From: Symbiodinium natans
Lineage: Eukaryota > Sar > Dinophyceae > Suessiales > Symbiodiniaceae
Assembly: GCA_905221605.1 (NCBI GenBank)
Contig: CAJNDS010001879.1
Coordinates: 616,291-680,290, forward strand
Direction: 5' to 3'
DNA length: 64,000 nucleotides
Under the pieces are notes generated by a model. It did no database searches and had not been told where the DNA came from. It worked only from the letters and a program-made list of their open reading frames with translations. Both the position numbers and the translations under genes were made by a program. Every line of letters starts with the position of its first letter. Positions within the stretch are counted from its first letter, which is position 1. Positions 47,932 through 59,089 of the stretch are shown one piece after another.

Positions 47932-50478
47932 GTCAGACTTGTGAGTGAATGGAGCTTCAGAGCGCGGGCGCATGGACTGCCCAAGGTCCCTCATCATTGG
48001 GGGGCTGTGCAGGGCAAGAACTGTCACTTGCGTACCAGGTACGGAGTGGCTTCACCCTTCCCGTTGCCGGGATCAGTGAGGAGTGCGTGCTTCGGTCAAG
48101 ACGTGCAATTGCTTTGGCGCTGCTTCCGCTGAGTGAAAGACACAGGGCTCCGTGCTGAGCCACTCTGTTGTGTCACCGAGCAGGTCGTCATCTACTTCTG
48201 AACCTTTGTCACTCAGCAACTTGCCTAGTGCTGGTACAGCAGTGCAAACTCGATGCCTTTGGTACCTGAAGCCTGGGAAGCAAAACGGCCACAAGGCTTC
48301 GATCTCCTAGATCTCCATGAATCCGCAGGGGACTTCATGAACATCAAGCCCCCCCTTTTGCCGCCCCCCCAAACACTGCGAGGAGCCCGAGCAAGCCGGC
48401 CTGGCGGTGTCCCAGCAGTTGCCGTCTGCGGGTAGTTTGCCGCAGTCCCGGACAGAAGTCTGCTGGACCAGACTTTCTATTCAGGGGCCATGTGGGGTTT
48501 GGCAGTGTGAGCATTTTTTTTTGGGGGGGGGGGGGGGGAAAACCAATGAATCCAGAAGTTTAAGAACTGAAACCCTGATTTAATGGTTGGGTTTTGACCT
48601 ACCTTGGACCCTCCAATGACACAACTAAATTTGCTTTTAATAGTTTTTCTGTGCATTTGACCGATAGACAATTAAATCCTGGGTTTATTGTCTAGCAGCT
48701 TCGCCTGTGAGACTTATGTTAGTTGGTACCTATCTGCCCCATTCATTGAATCATGATATAATGTGGTATTTCGGCATCCTTATCCCATTTCTGCGAGATT
48801 GAGAGAACAAATGAATCGTGATTTAATTGTGGGAATGTCCAAACATGTACTGACGATCTGTTGATTGGCTTTGGCTTAGTCGAACCTGGCCTAGTCTAGT
48901 CTACTCTAGTTTACGCTGGTCTGGTTTGTCTATAGTCTACAGTCTGAACGGTCCACAGTCCACTATCCATGTCTATGTCGATACCATGGGCCAGAGGCGC
49001 TCTTCCGACTAGTAAGGCCTGGGAACACAGCCCGTCACGAGGTATCCAGACCTCCTGAGGCGTCATGTGGGGCATCCAGACCTCCTTTCCAATCTTGATC
49101 CATGGTTGCGCCTACATCAGCAGTTTAAATGGTCGCCCAGGGACACGTCCCAAGTGTTCTTCTGCCCGCAGATGCATCATGATGCTTTTAACGGCACTTT
49201 TGCTTTTGATGCCATCTTGGCTATGGCTATAGTCAAAGTCGCGAACATACTCTTTCTGTACCTATCTCCGTTTTCACAGCACATGAGCACATACAATGCA
49301 AGTGTTCTGCAAGTGCTGTGCAGGTAAGATGTAGGACGGGAGACAGTGCCACCGGGTGAAAAGAAAGGAACCAAGACCCCGTAAAAAGAAAAGAAATAAC
49401 AAAGAAGTTGGAGCCACCACCATTAGCATGCAACAATGGTCTTGGGAGGCAACTAAGTCGTGACTTAATCGTTTCGGTTTTGCCAACTCCTTGAAACAGT
49501 TAAAGTTCGGTTTAGTTGTATTCAGGCTTGGTCAGTGCAACGTTCACGGGCCAATTAAATCACAAGTAAATTGTGCTGGACCTAAGGGGTCCAAGACGGC
49601 CCGATGCCGGGCAATAAACTTCAGAGTAATCTTTTTTTAACTCTTGGATTCGCTGCCTTCCTCAGAGGGGGCAACAGTCTCTCTCTTCCAGACACTACAA
49701 CGATTTTGGGTCAAAGTGGTCTTGCGTTGAGAGTCAAGGGGCTTTGGTTGTGATGCTGGGACTCCTGTCGCCCTGGCCCTCTCGATACGAATCAGCAAGC
49801 CAAAATCCTCACTTCTGCATCCTTGCAGCTCAGGCTGGCAAAGGGCTGGCCTACCCGGGACGGTGCACGGCTCGGGCTCCGGATCTTGGGATCTGGATGT
49901 GGGTTTCGAGCTATGCGGGGCTCTTGTTAGACACTATAGGCTATTTGATGTTGATCGGACGAGAAGTGCTTTAATCAAGCCTTGAGACTGCTGGGCATGT
50001 ACTGAGTGGGAGATCCAAGCAGACTCGCGCGTCAAGTCGCAACCGACAAGGCCAAAAACCTCAGCCCTAGTTAATGAAGAAGCCTCAAGCCCTAATGCTG
50101 AAAGCGCACTCCGTGCTCGCTCCAATGTGAATACTCTTCGGCCCTTTCTGAAGCTCCCTGAAACCTCAATCCCTGCCGATATCAAAAGGGGCTGCTCCCA
50201 TGAACGATAAAGGGCGGGGAGGTGATTAGAGCCTTTCTGATCGTCAGTCTTTGCAGTTCGCAAAATGCAGTCGGCAAAGTGGCATAGTTGGAGCAGGATT
50301 TCTGAAACCGTACAAATTTTAGGGGTGTCGAGGGTCAGCATGGAGCGCGGGACTACTCGTAAGGCATTGCAGAGGTCGACTGAGAAAGTCCGAATGCACT
50401 TGGATCCCATACAGGCTTCAGAGCTCACCCCTATCTCAACTTTCCCAATTCACCCTTAAGCATGTGGTGAACCCCAAA
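47932..50478. other. non-coding stretch before the retroelement
   Basis: No firm gene. A T8/G-run junction lies at 48514-48538, followed by about 1 kb of lower-GC DNA. A weak exon-like block lies near 48300-48350. The minus-strand frame 49934-50428 is open but has no motif. Confidence 0.35.
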
Positions 50479-50543
50479 CCCCCCCAAACCCTAACCCCTA
50501 AACCCGAAAACCTAAACCCTAAACCCTAAACCCCTAAACCCTA
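50479..50543. repeat. interstitial telomeric repeat, left of the retroelement
   Basis: Degenerate CCCTAAA units ending in CCCTA at 50539-50543, which is repeated on the far side of the element. The right remainder is 59389-59411. Confidence 0.92.
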
Positions 50544-50830
50544 TACGGGGGCAACCGAAAGGGAACAGGGAAAGAAACCAACCCTCAACAGTCGCCTATA
50601 TGGATTTCCCAGATCGAACCAGAAACAAGAACACCCACCCCTAAGGGGACAGGATAAGGGAGAAGGGACGGGACTACTCCAACCCGTTAAACCCAACCCC
50701 AGGCGTACGTACTTTTTCAACAAAAGCTGACGGCTCTTGGCCATCTTGAGCCATAAAGGATTTCCGGGTACGTTGACCCTTCCAACACCCAACACTAACT
50801 CCTTCCTACAATACCAGTTGCAGCTCCGCA
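50544..50830 (-). repeat. 3' LTR, 287 bp
   Basis: Direct copy of 59102-59388. On the minus strand it starts TGCGGAGCTGCAACTGG and ends CCCCCGTA. Confidence 0.95.
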
Positions 50831-50840
50831 CTCCCCCTGT
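50831..50840 (-). promoter_or_regulatory. polypurine tract (plus-strand primer)
   Basis: Minus strand reads ACAGGGGGAG directly before the 3' LTR, the expected place and composition for second-strand priming. Confidence 0.7.
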
Positions 50841-51201
50841 CCTAGGATTTCCTAGGACACATTGGAGGTGCAGATCTTTTGGCCAAAAACTGCCATTAAG
50901 GCAGCAGCCAGCTGCTTGAAATGCACAATATGGTTTTACGTCATCCAGGACGAAATTATAGCACATTGGCTAAACCCACTAACCACAGAGAATCTTTTTC
51001 CACCATGATCCTCTTATCATTGAAGACTCTTCGGCCTTCTTCACCACAAACCGTGGTCTTCGCTACGCGAAAAACTACTGACTTCTACTATCAGGGATTT
51101 CCATACCCTTAATAGTAGCCACCACATTGTCAGCACATTGGCTGTTCCAGCGCACCTGTCTCTAGAAAGAGAAAAACCATCCCTTCATCCATACCATCCA
51201 A

Positions 51202-54200
51202 TCACTTCTTTTTCCGATTGTTGGCAATTCTGAGGTGAAGTTGCAGCAGAATATACTCCAGGTCCGAAACTGTAAGAACAGGATCCTGCACGCACCTTTG
51301 AATTGAGGATACCAGTCCTTCTCTCTTTGCGTCCTCAATCGCTTGGCAAGATTGACCCAGCTCTGCATTCACAGTGGTAGACGCTGGTGCATCCACATCA
51401 GATGGACAATCCTTTTCCTCAGGACCTTGCACCATTACCACCTCTTCCTTTTTGGGACTCTGACTTTTCTCCTTCTTCTTCGTCTTTCCACCGACGTTTG
51501 ACTTTGTGCGCATTTTCGAGGCTTTTTCCCCTGCAGAAACCACCGCATTGGATGATGATCCACCCCTCTCAATGTTCGCCGGCATCTTCTTCGGCTTTGG
51601 AACCAGGAGAGTGTAAGGATCTTCGATAGCTGCAGCTTTCCTCTTCTTTTTGACCTTTTTCATCTCCTCCTCAACGGCAACCTCCGTCTCCGAAGTCTCA
51701 ACCACCTCCTTTTCGGCAGGAATATCCTTGCTGGACTCCCTTTCTAGGGACCTCTTTTTTCCCCTTTTGGGATCTTTCTCTTCTCCCACGTTGGCACGCT
51801 CGAACCATATCCTCAGGTCATTGACCCATTCTTCCACCTCCGCGAGCGAAACATCATACGACTTCACTACTTCGTGAAGGTCCAGCACGGACAGCATACC
51901 AGTGGTCCACGAAACCCATTCTCTATCCATCTGGTCAGTATCTCCATTGAACTTCAGGAGTTTGAACAATGGGTCCGCCTCTGCTCGAGCCAAATCTGGC
52001 TTGCCATCGGACAGAAATGAAATCGCCTCCATCAACAGTTCCGTCATTTTGGTATCATCGTCATAAACCATAAAATCCTCCTCACCATCATCGAACTGTT
52101 CAGGAGAGATCTCCTTTTCTCCACCTTTTGCACCAGAACTTCTCCTTGGACCATCCCTTGGGGGCGTCCTTGGAGACCTTGGCCTCTGTTCATCCAGCGG
52201 AACACCATGCTCGAAGACACACTTGTCACCATAACGACACTTCCCAGACTGAGCAAACTGGATGCACCTCACACCAGTTGCATCGTGCGAGAACGCACAC
52301 TCCTTTCCAGCGAAACAGTCTCTCCCTGCCACATAGTATTTGCACCAATACGAATGCAGCACCACATCATCTTCTGAATGGATGAATTTGCAGTTTTCAC
52401 CAAATTTGCAGCGATCTTTTCCCTTGCTGAACCAATAGCAGAAGCCTTTCTTCCTCTTCTCCAAGCGCTCTGCCTCGTACCGGTCCATAGGGCGATTCTG
52501 CTCTACATGAACATTGCCATGTACCTGAGAACTGCTCCCTTCACCCAAGGTGCTATCAGTATTTGATGCTTGGAGTACAGCTGGAAAACCTGGCCTTGGT
52601 CCTACCACCTTCATGATTGGTTTTCCGCCAGCTCCTGAGCCATGCTGAGACGATCCAAAAACATTGAACATCTTCATGAAGGCCTTTCTAGCGCCGATCT
52701 TCTGCACCCTTTTGGTTGGACGTTTCATTGCTCCAACCTTGCATCCAGATGCGTTCAAACGACACAACCTCCTATACCCAGCTCTATATCCCTTCTTCCA
52801 AAGAGCCATAAGAATTCTAGAGGCAGTAACATTCTCCACCTCCAACGGTCCCTCACTTCCCGGAACAAACCCATCCAACCCATCCATATCTGAAGACCTT
52901 TCCATCTTTTTTGACACCACTTCGTCGAGGTAGTCTTCCGAGATCCAGGGTAAGTTCCTCTTAGAGGAAGGATTGTCACCATTGTTTGGTCCTTCACCAG
53001 GATACCCTTTTGTGCTGTCAAAGATCTTACCAGTAGTGCGGTCCTGCGTGGAGAAATTGGAAGCAACGCGGGAGTACACTGACCACAAGAAAATCCTTGT
53101 GTCCGCCAGTCTTGATGACCCACTGGATGTCTCCTCTTCCGGAGAAACTTCTGGCGCTTTGCCATCCCTTCCAGTGTCACCAATTGTCTCACCTCCAGCA
53201 TCTTCAATGGGGATAAGGGATTCATTGTTCCCTTGATCAAGTACCGCAACCTCCGGTCCAAGAACTTCCAGCACCGCTGTCGAAGGATCCACTTCTTCAT
53301 CAGCATCGTCGTCCATCCTTCTCCAGAGAACCTCCAATTGATCAGCGCAAGTCGCCGCCTGAAGGAACTCCATCAACTGGGCCCTCCCGCGCTGCCAGAG
53401 AAACTCCAAAAACATCACTGACCCTTGGGCTCCTAGGGTAAGGAACGGATGAACCAATTTGGCTACCCTCGCCATAAGTTCAATGTGAACTTCCATGCCT
53501 GGACTGCGACTCCAATCATAGGCAATTGCCTCCATAGCAGTTCCAAACTTATCAGTATTTTTGAATTCCCCTTCCAGACCAGGAGATAGCAATGCACCCA
53601 TCACCGAAAGAGGATAATTTCCCACCGCCGGCAAGCACGGATTGTCATGGAACGAATGATGCAAATCACCATAGTATCCTTGATCTCTCCTTTGAAAAAG
53701 GAGTGCTCCAGTCCCTAGCTGGGCATTCATTTCATCCACTTGAACCATTTCAGCACATATCCTCTGTGCCACAGCCGCTATTGCTGGCCAGATGGTACGA
53801 TCGGTCAGACCGCGACGCATAACCCAATCAGTTGTTGGCGACTGAATCAGCGTTCCTGGATCATACACCATAACCACCGTCGCACCATCACCCATTGACT
53901 GATCAGCATCGTCCTCCAGTGCCAGGTTCTCATCCTGTTCGCTTGCACCCTCGGATGACATGCTAATAACCAAATTTCGATCCATCTTATTGGACCCCTT
54001 CTGGCAGTCTCTTTGCCCCACAGGCAACTTGCCAACAGCAACCTTCCAATAAATCCGAGTCAGAAGACCTTTAACCAGCAATTGCTGAGGGTCCTTCTTC
54101 ACCGGACGAACATCCAATGTCTTCGCACCATCACCACGGAGTTCATTGCTCCCACCTTCTCCTTCTTTTTGGTCAGTCTCCTCGCCAGAAATTTGCACTG

Positions 54201-57200
54201 CTCCTTCCAGCGCCGTCTCCTGTCCAGCCACTTCTTGCCCAGGAAGAACTTGAGCGCTTTCAGATACATTCACCTGTCCAGCAACACCTTGCCCAGGTAA
54301 AACCTCATCCGTGGAGCCCACCGCCAGCGAACCAACTATAACTGAGCCATCCCTTGCTCTTTTTTGAGACTGTTCAGTTCGACGAGAAGGTTGTGGTAGC
54401 GAAAAAACTTGTGAAGTCACTTCTTGGCGGGTCTCCCCCCGCGACGCTTTGTCGCGCCCTTCGCCAAGGTGAACCGATTTTTTCTGCCCGTCATTGGGGC
54501 CTGAAGAACCACCCAGCGGAACATTGCCACGAATCGCAGTTCTCTGTGAATCCCTTTCTTGCAAAAAGATTTCCCTCATGCGTTGCGCGGCATTGGTCTC
54601 CTCCTCGCTTGAATCGCTTGAGGAAGCGGCGTAAGAGACCAAAGCCTCCGCCTGATCATCATCATCCACCACATCTGCCCACGCTCTGCTGAACCGATAC
54701 GACAACCCGCCACGAGGCTTCAGTTCCAGTGGCTTTGGCTTTTCCACCACTTCCGCCGGTTGCACTCGTCGTTGTGAACGAGAGCGTGGCACCTGTCGCA
54801 CCTGTTTTTTATCCAGCAAGGGCCTTCCCCTTCTTACAGGGTTTGATCTTGACCGATACTTTTTTGTTGGCGGGTTCACCGGCGGCATTCCAACTCCCAC
54901 CAACTGCAGCTTCTGTACGCACAGCGGAGACCTCTGCGCAAGCGTCCAAGCATCACGGCACCTGACCTTATCAAAAAGCTCCCGATAGGAGCCTCTCGGC
55001 ATTGTTTTTGCACCGGAGCCTTCAGCTTCACGCACCTGAGTGAGGGTTCGCGCCGCCTCTCTTCCAGTTTCCTTGCTCCCAGAAGATTGTTGTACCCGTA
55101 CAGATGCATCGGAAGGAACTGCTTTTTCCGGTTCTCCCGGACGATATCGGACACCACCCACCAATTGCAAAATTTTGCATGCTGTCACTTTGTTGATCCC
55201 TTTATCAACCAAATCTTCCACAAAGATGAACTCTTGCAGGTCCGACACGTTGGTCACACCAAGTGTAATCATCACCTCACTTACATGAGGGGTATACACC
55301 CAAAGGTGTTCGTTGCGAGCCATCCAATTTTCAATTGGCTCCTCTGGATTTTGAAGCCGAGTACCAGTGGACTGCGCCACCGAATTCTTTTGTTCATCAT
55401 CTTCTGCTTCATCCAGGATACCTTTTTCACCTTCTTTTTGTGACACATCGGTCATTTGCAGCGCTTTTGGTGCCGAGGATGATGAAGATTCAGCTCCCCC
55501 ACTCGCAGGTGGCTGAAAAGTGCTCCTGTCCGAAATCTCCCATCCTCTCTCTTTTTCAAACCGGACCTGATTGGCCACATGTACCAAGTGTTTCAGGTTC
55601 GTCAGCCGCTCATCTGACATCTCGTCGTGGGAGTACTTGCAGAAATTTGACCCTTTCCGGCAACGTCCTCTGATGTAATAATCGAAACAGCAATGGTGGA
55701 ACCCCGCGTCCCTTAGTGCCTTCCTGGAAGCATTGTCCCAAGATTTGCCGGGCTCCCAAGTCCCTTCCAATGCTATCTCATCGTTGTGAAGATACCTGCA
55801 TGTAGTCCCATATTTACAACCACCTTGGTTGTAATACAGACACAGCCGACCTTTTGGCTCACCCGACGTAGGTTCACCCTTTGATGCACCTTTACCAAAG
55901 TTGTACGTGGCCCGGAAGGCTAAATCCTCCCGCTCCTGCTGTGCCTCATCCACTGCGCCTTCCTCTGTGGGAGGGTCACCAATGTTCCCATCCTCATCTC
56001 CAGCTTCTTGGCTGTTCTTTGGCTCAGTTGATCCTTCTCCTGGCCAACCTTCACCATAACGACGATGCTCATAGGGACACCCATCACCATTGCGACACCT
56101 TCCCCGATTGAAGAACTTGCACAGCTTGCTGTATCCAGGTGACACAGTCTGTGGAGTCATGTGAGCCTTTTTGTACTGGTCAGGATCCATGTAGGCTTCC
56201 ATTGGCTTGTTCTCCCTTTTACTCATGGATTGTACTGCACCATCAAGCTCCTGCAAAAATCGCTTGGTGTCCAACCAAAGCGCGTTCCAAAGCTCATCTT
56301 CCCCTTGACTCAGCACCATTGCCACCGCTTCACCCACAACTGGTCGAGTAAATCTCCTTTTTCTGCATGCCAGTTCGAAGAGCGCGTTGTGGTACTGTTT
56401 TCGGGGAAAAGTGGATATCTTTCCCAAACCTGTGCTTTCCGTACCATCAGGTTCCCAACCATCACTTTGCAAGATGCCATAGGCGCGCCGAGCTTCCGCG
56501 TTCAGGAATGATTGATCTGCAGCACACTCCTGTAGATATTCCATTGGGCGACCCAACAGCATCCCAGTGATTTTGCCAACATAGGCCTCATCTTCGTTTC
56601 CATTCTCAAGAAGAGCTTTATAGATCTTTTCTCCATAAAGTGGCCTTTCCTCTTGTTCTTCTGAGGATAACTCTTGATCAGCAACCCTTTCATCGGATTG
56701 CTCTTCCTCCCGTTTCCAGTCCCATTGACTGTTGGAATCTTGGTACCATTGACCAGCATACCATGAATCTGTCCACCACATACTCCAGCCGCTGGGTTTC
56801 CATTTACGCAGCGTTGAAGAAGAGTCCTCCTCGTCCTCTTCCAAAACCAGAAAGGTGTCCAAGATTATGGTACCATCATCTTCCACTCGCTTCACTGTTC
56901 CATTGACAGTATCACCAAATTTGAACTGATGTGCGTTGTTCCCTTCTGCAGGAATCAATACATTCACATCACCATGGTCCAAAAAGGCTCCATACCCATT
57001 GATGCAGCGCACTAGACCCATGATCTCATCTCCCTCTTGGTAGCAATGTTCCCCAGGTGATTCCAAGGCTCCCGCTCGGGGCACTTTCTTTGCATGCTCT
57101 TCAGAAACCATCTCTGTATCATCGGCTCCTGGCACATCCCTTGTTTCCACCTTTGGGTCACACTGCTCGTCCTGCTCCTGCACGAGTCCCACAAGATCAT

Positions 57201-57324
57201 CCATCTTGTGCTCCAGGGGCTCAGGATCTTCCTTTTTTCCAGCCAATGGCCTTGCCTCATCTGCTGCAGTTCGCTCGGTGTCGACTTCCGGCGAGCTTCC
57301 AGACGGCAATACTTCTCCCTTCAT
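51202..57324 (-). CDS. giant retroelement protein: S1-like domain and six CCCH zinc fingers
   Basis: 2,040 codons from ATG 57324 to the stop at 51202, without introns. An S1-like RNA-binding fold lies at about 96-158 (GLVRCINGYGAFLDHG and GDTVNGTV). Six CCCH fingers follow: 402-420, 495-513 and 546-566, then 1629-1649, 1661-1680 and 1687-1706. The spacing is C-x7-9-C-x5-6-C-x3-H. A Trp-rich patch lies at about 173-203. An unassigned globular region at about 1150-1340 and a lysine-rich tail with nuclear-signal-like clusters (KKVKKKRK, about 1889-1896) complete it. Acidic linkers separate the parts. Such fingers bind single-stranded RNA, so a packaging (gag-like) or mRNA-control role is the natural inference. 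No catalytic polymerase motif is present. The start codon overlaps the stop of the upstream frame (ATGA). Confidence 0.88.
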   Translation of the reverse strand: MKGEVLPSGSSPEVDTERTAADEARPLAGKKEDPEPLEHKMDDLVGLVQEQDEQCDPKVETRDVPGADDTEMVSEEHAKKVPRAGALESPGEHCYQEGDEIMGLVRCINGYGAFLDHGDVNVLIPAEGNNAHQFKFGDTVNGTVKRVEDDGTIILDTFLVLEEDEEDSSSTLRKWKPSGWSMWWTDSWYAGQWYQDSNSQWDWKREEEQSDERVADQELSSEEQEERPLYGEKIYKALLENGNEDEAYVGKITGMLLGRPMEYLQECAADQSFLNAEARRAYGILQSDGWEPDGTESTGLGKISTFPRKQYHNALFELACRKRRFTRPVVGEAVAMVLSQGEDELWNALWLDTKRFLQELDGAVQSMSKRENKPMEAYMDPDQYKKAHMTPQTVSPGYSKLCKFFNRGRCRNGDGCPYEHRRYGEGWPGEGSTEPKNSQEAGDEDGNIGDPPTEEGAVDEAQQEREDLAFRATYNFGKGASKGEPTSGEPKGRLCLYYNQGGCKYGTTCRYLHNDEIALEGTWEPGKSWDNASRKALRDAGFHHCCFDYYIRGRCRKGSNFCKYSHDEMSDERLTNLKHLVHVANQVRFEKERGWEISDRSTFQPPASGGAESSSSSAPKALQMTDVSQKEGEKGILDEAEDDEQKNSVAQSTGTRLQNPEEPIENWMARNEHLWVYTPHVSEVMITLGVTNVSDLQEFIFVEDLVDKGINKVTACKILQLVGGVRYRPGEPEKAVPSDASVRVQQSSGSKETGREAARTLTQVREAEGSGAKTMPRGSYRELFDKVRCRDAWTLAQRSPLCVQKLQLVGVGMPPVNPPTKKYRSRSNPVRRGRPLLDKKQVRQVPRSRSQRRVQPAEVVEKPKPLELKPRGGLSYRFSRAWADVVDDDDQAEALVSYAASSSDSSEEETNAAQRMREIFLQERDSQRTAIRGNVPLGGSSGPNDGQKKSVHLGEGRDKASRGETRQEVTSQVFSLPQPSRRTEQSQKRARDGSVIVGSLAVGSTDEVLPGQGVAGQVNVSESAQVLPGQEVAGQETALEGAVQISGEETDQKEGEGGSNELRGDGAKTLDVRPVKKDPQQLLVKGLLTRIYWKVAVGKLPVGQRDCQKGSNKMDRNLVISMSSEGASEQDENLALEDDADQSMGDGATVVMVYDPGTLIQSPTTDWVMRRGLTDRTIWPAIAAVAQRICAEMVQVDEMNAQLGTGALLFQRRDQGYYGDLHHSFHDNPCLPAVGNYPLSVMGALLSPGLEGEFKNTDKFGTAMEAIAYDWSRSPGMEVHIELMARVAKLVHPFLTLGAQGSVMFLEFLWQRGRAQLMEFLQAATCADQLEVLWRRMDDDADEEVDPSTAVLEVLGPEVAVLDQGNNESLIPIEDAGGETIGDTGRDGKAPEVSPEEETSSGSSRLADTRIFLWSVYSRVASNFSTQDRTTGKIFDSTKGYPGEGPNNGDNPSSKRNLPWISEDYLDEVVSKKMERSSDMDGLDGFVPGSEGPLEVENVTASRILMALWKKGYRAGYRRLCRLNASGCKVGAMKRPTKRVQKIGARKAFMKMFNVFGSSQHGSGAGGKPIMKVVGPRPGFPAVLQASNTDSTLGEGSSSQVHGNVHVEQNRPMDRYEAERLEKRKKGFCYWFSKGKDRCKFGENCKFIHSEDDVVLHSYWCKYYVAGRDCFAGKECAFSHDATGVRCIQFAQSGKCRYGDKCVFEHGVPLDEQRPRSPRTPPRDGPRRSSGAKGGEKEISPEQFDDGEEDFMVYDDDTKMTELLMEAISFLSDGKPDLARAEADPLFKLLKFNGDTDQMDREWVSWTTGMLSVLDLHEVVKSYDVSLAEVEEWVNDLRIWFERANVGEEKDPKRGKKRSLERESSKDIPAEKEVVETSETEVAVEEEMKKVKKKRKAAAIEDPYTLLVPKPKKMPANIERGGSSSNAVVSAGEKASKMRTKSNVGGKTKKKEKSQSPKKEEVVMVQGPEEKDCPSDVDAPASTTVNAELGQSCQAIEDAKREGLVSSIQRCVQDPVLTVSDLEYILLQLHLRIANNRKKK

Positions 57325-57930
57325 GGGAGTGGACCCATCATTGAGTCTTTTGTCATGCCTTCTGCAGCAGGCAAATTTTCTTCCACTGCAGGGCTATTGA
57401 ATTGCTCATCCGCGGCAGGTACATTTTCTTCCACCGCAGGCTCCTTTGGTTCCATGGTTTCCAAAGGAGAATTGCCACCATCATTGACCACAGCTGCCTC
57501 ATCGGCTCCGGTGTAGCCCTTGCCATGTCGTTCCTCGCAGCTAACTTCAGGTTGCACCAGTGCGTCCACCTGTGAACCTCCGTCATCAGCTGCTGCGGAG
57601 ACCTGCGCTCCATTGTTGCAGTCGCCCGTGGAACGTGACACCATATGCGCCTCAACCCGTGCTTCCTTCGCACTCCAGGTACTATCTGGCACATTGACCC
57701 GCGCATCATTGGCGCTCCAGGCCTCATCTTTCAGATCTTCCGTGTCTCCAGCTATTCCAGAAGCTTCTTTTTCCCCTTGAATGGCAGGATTCTTGGCACC
57801 AAACGAAGAGACCTCCTCAGTCGTAACACACAACTTTTTCCCTCCGTCTTCCGAATCTCCAGGACCACCTTCCTGAACGACAGGTACCACATCCACCACT
57901 CGCTTCTGCAGCCGACACAGTTCCGATCTC
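57321..57930 (-). CDS. middle reading frame of the retroelement protein (shifted frame)
   Basis: Between about 57900 and 57321 the coding-like frame is shifted by one base against both neighbours. It reads as an acidic low-complexity linker with imperfect repeats (AVEENVPAADEQ and AVEENLPAAEG; SANDARVNVPDS and SAKEARVEAH). The frame is open back to about 58142 but is only coding-like after about 57925. It stops at 57321-57323, where TGA overlaps the ATG of the 2,040-codon frame. Either two single-base indels or frameshifting plus reinitiation would connect the three pieces. Confidence 0.65.
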
Positions 57931-59034
57931 CACATTGGGCATTTTTTCTTCTGGACCCACCGATTCCACCGCTGCCACACCCTCAGAAAGCGCTTCCATT
58001 TCTTCCCGATCCAGATGTTGAGCTCCAGCGATGTCTGCTCGGTTTCCAGGAATCCCCTCCTCATCAGGAGAACCCGAGGTCGGGGCGTCACCACCAGCCC
58101 TAAGACCGCTATCCCTGATAGTAGAGGAAAAATCTTTTTCACCTACACTATTTACACTACCCTGGAATGCCCTCGTAGACTCAGGCGTCGGAGTAGAGGA
58201 CGAAGAACCCAGTGCAGCCTCCATTTCCAGCTCATTGCCCGAAGGAGACCCAACCACCTCGTCACTCTTCATCTTTTCACCTACTACCGGCAACGTCCAC
58301 TTGCTTTCCTGCGTATCCAGGCAGTAGTAATATTGTCTCCCATCTTCGTGGAAGTGCCATTCCCACGTTGTCCCATCGCACGCTTTGATCAGATGCTCAT
58401 CTTTCCGAAAACCATCCCTTTCAGAGACTTGACGCATCTCATCCTCTTCTTCTGACAACTGGCGCAACCTTTCAGCCTCCATCTGTAAGATCTCCTCCTC
58501 CCCCATGGCGTATTCAGCAGTTGGTGCAGCTTCAAAGCTGTCCGCGCCCTTCTGTTCGTAACCGCTTCCACCACCCAGGGAACTCGCCGAGGGATCCCCT
58601 TTAATCTTGTTCAGAGGCCTCCTGGCAGCTTGCAGCACCTCTCCAATCAGATCGGTCTGAGACCCTTGATCTACCATTCGGCCCGAAGTCGAAGTCGACG
58701 GCTGATACCCATGTTTTTGCAACACGCGTAAAACAGTCACCTCCATTTCACGGTCTATACCACCAGTCGCGTCCCAGTTCCTTTTTTCACCAGGCTTTGG
58801 CGATACAGAAACAGCACGTCCTTCAGCTTCAGCATTGCTAACCATATCCACATTGGGATTCATACCCACATTGGGGTCTTCTGCAACCAAGGCTTCTTCC
58901 AGATGTTCTTCAGCGCCAGGCATCACCTCTTCCAGCACCGCCCTTTCACCCAGAGACTCAGCTGCGCCATTTCCAGCTCCACCATTCTGTCCACCGTCCG
59001 AGGAAGGTTGGAGCCATCGCTTGGGAGAAGGCAT
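57817..59034 (-). CDS. 5' retroelement protein with WW domain
   Basis: 405 codons from ATG 59034, 67 bases after the 5' LTR. A WW domain lies at about 224-249: Trp224, the aromatic block YYY at 235-237, Trp246 and Pro249. WW domains bind proline-rich partners. The rest is acidic and low-complexity, with one Leu/Glu helix at about 180-205. The frame stops looking coding after about residue 378 (near 57900) and the sense reading moves by +1 into the next frame, so the last 27 residues are probably not used. Confidence 0.75.
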   Translation of the reverse strand: MPSPKRWLQPSSDGGQNGGAGNGAAESLGERAVLEEVMPGAEEHLEEALVAEDPNVGMNPNVDMVSNAEAEGRAVSVSPKPGEKRNWDATGGIDREMEVTVLRVLQKHGYQPSTSTSGRMVDQGSQTDLIGEVLQAARRPLNKIKGDPSASSLGGGSGYEQKGADSFEAAPTAEYAMGEEEILQMEAERLRQLSEEEDEMRQVSERDGFRKDEHLIKACDGTTWEWHFHEDGRQYYYCLDTQESKWTLPVVGEKMKSDEVVGSPSGNELEMEAALGSSSSTPTPESTRAFQGSVNSVGEKDFSSTIRDSGLRAGGDAPTSGSPDEEGIPGNRADIAGAQHLDREEMEALSEGVAAVESVGPEEKMPNVEIGTVSAAEASGGCGTCRSGRWSWRFGRRREKVVCYD

Positions 59035-59089
59035 TGCTTCTTGATCCCAAAGATCTTAAGACAACACTCAACCGCAGGGAACCTAATTT

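Noticed and set aside
49934-50428. 164-codon minus-strand frame next to the telomeric repeat
   Set aside because: No motif, no supporting exon, opposite to all host genes.
51202-57324. Reading the 2,040-codon frame as an ordinary host CCCH gene
   Set aside because: It is enclosed by identical LTRs with target duplication, primer site and polypurine tract, and has no introns, unlike host genes.
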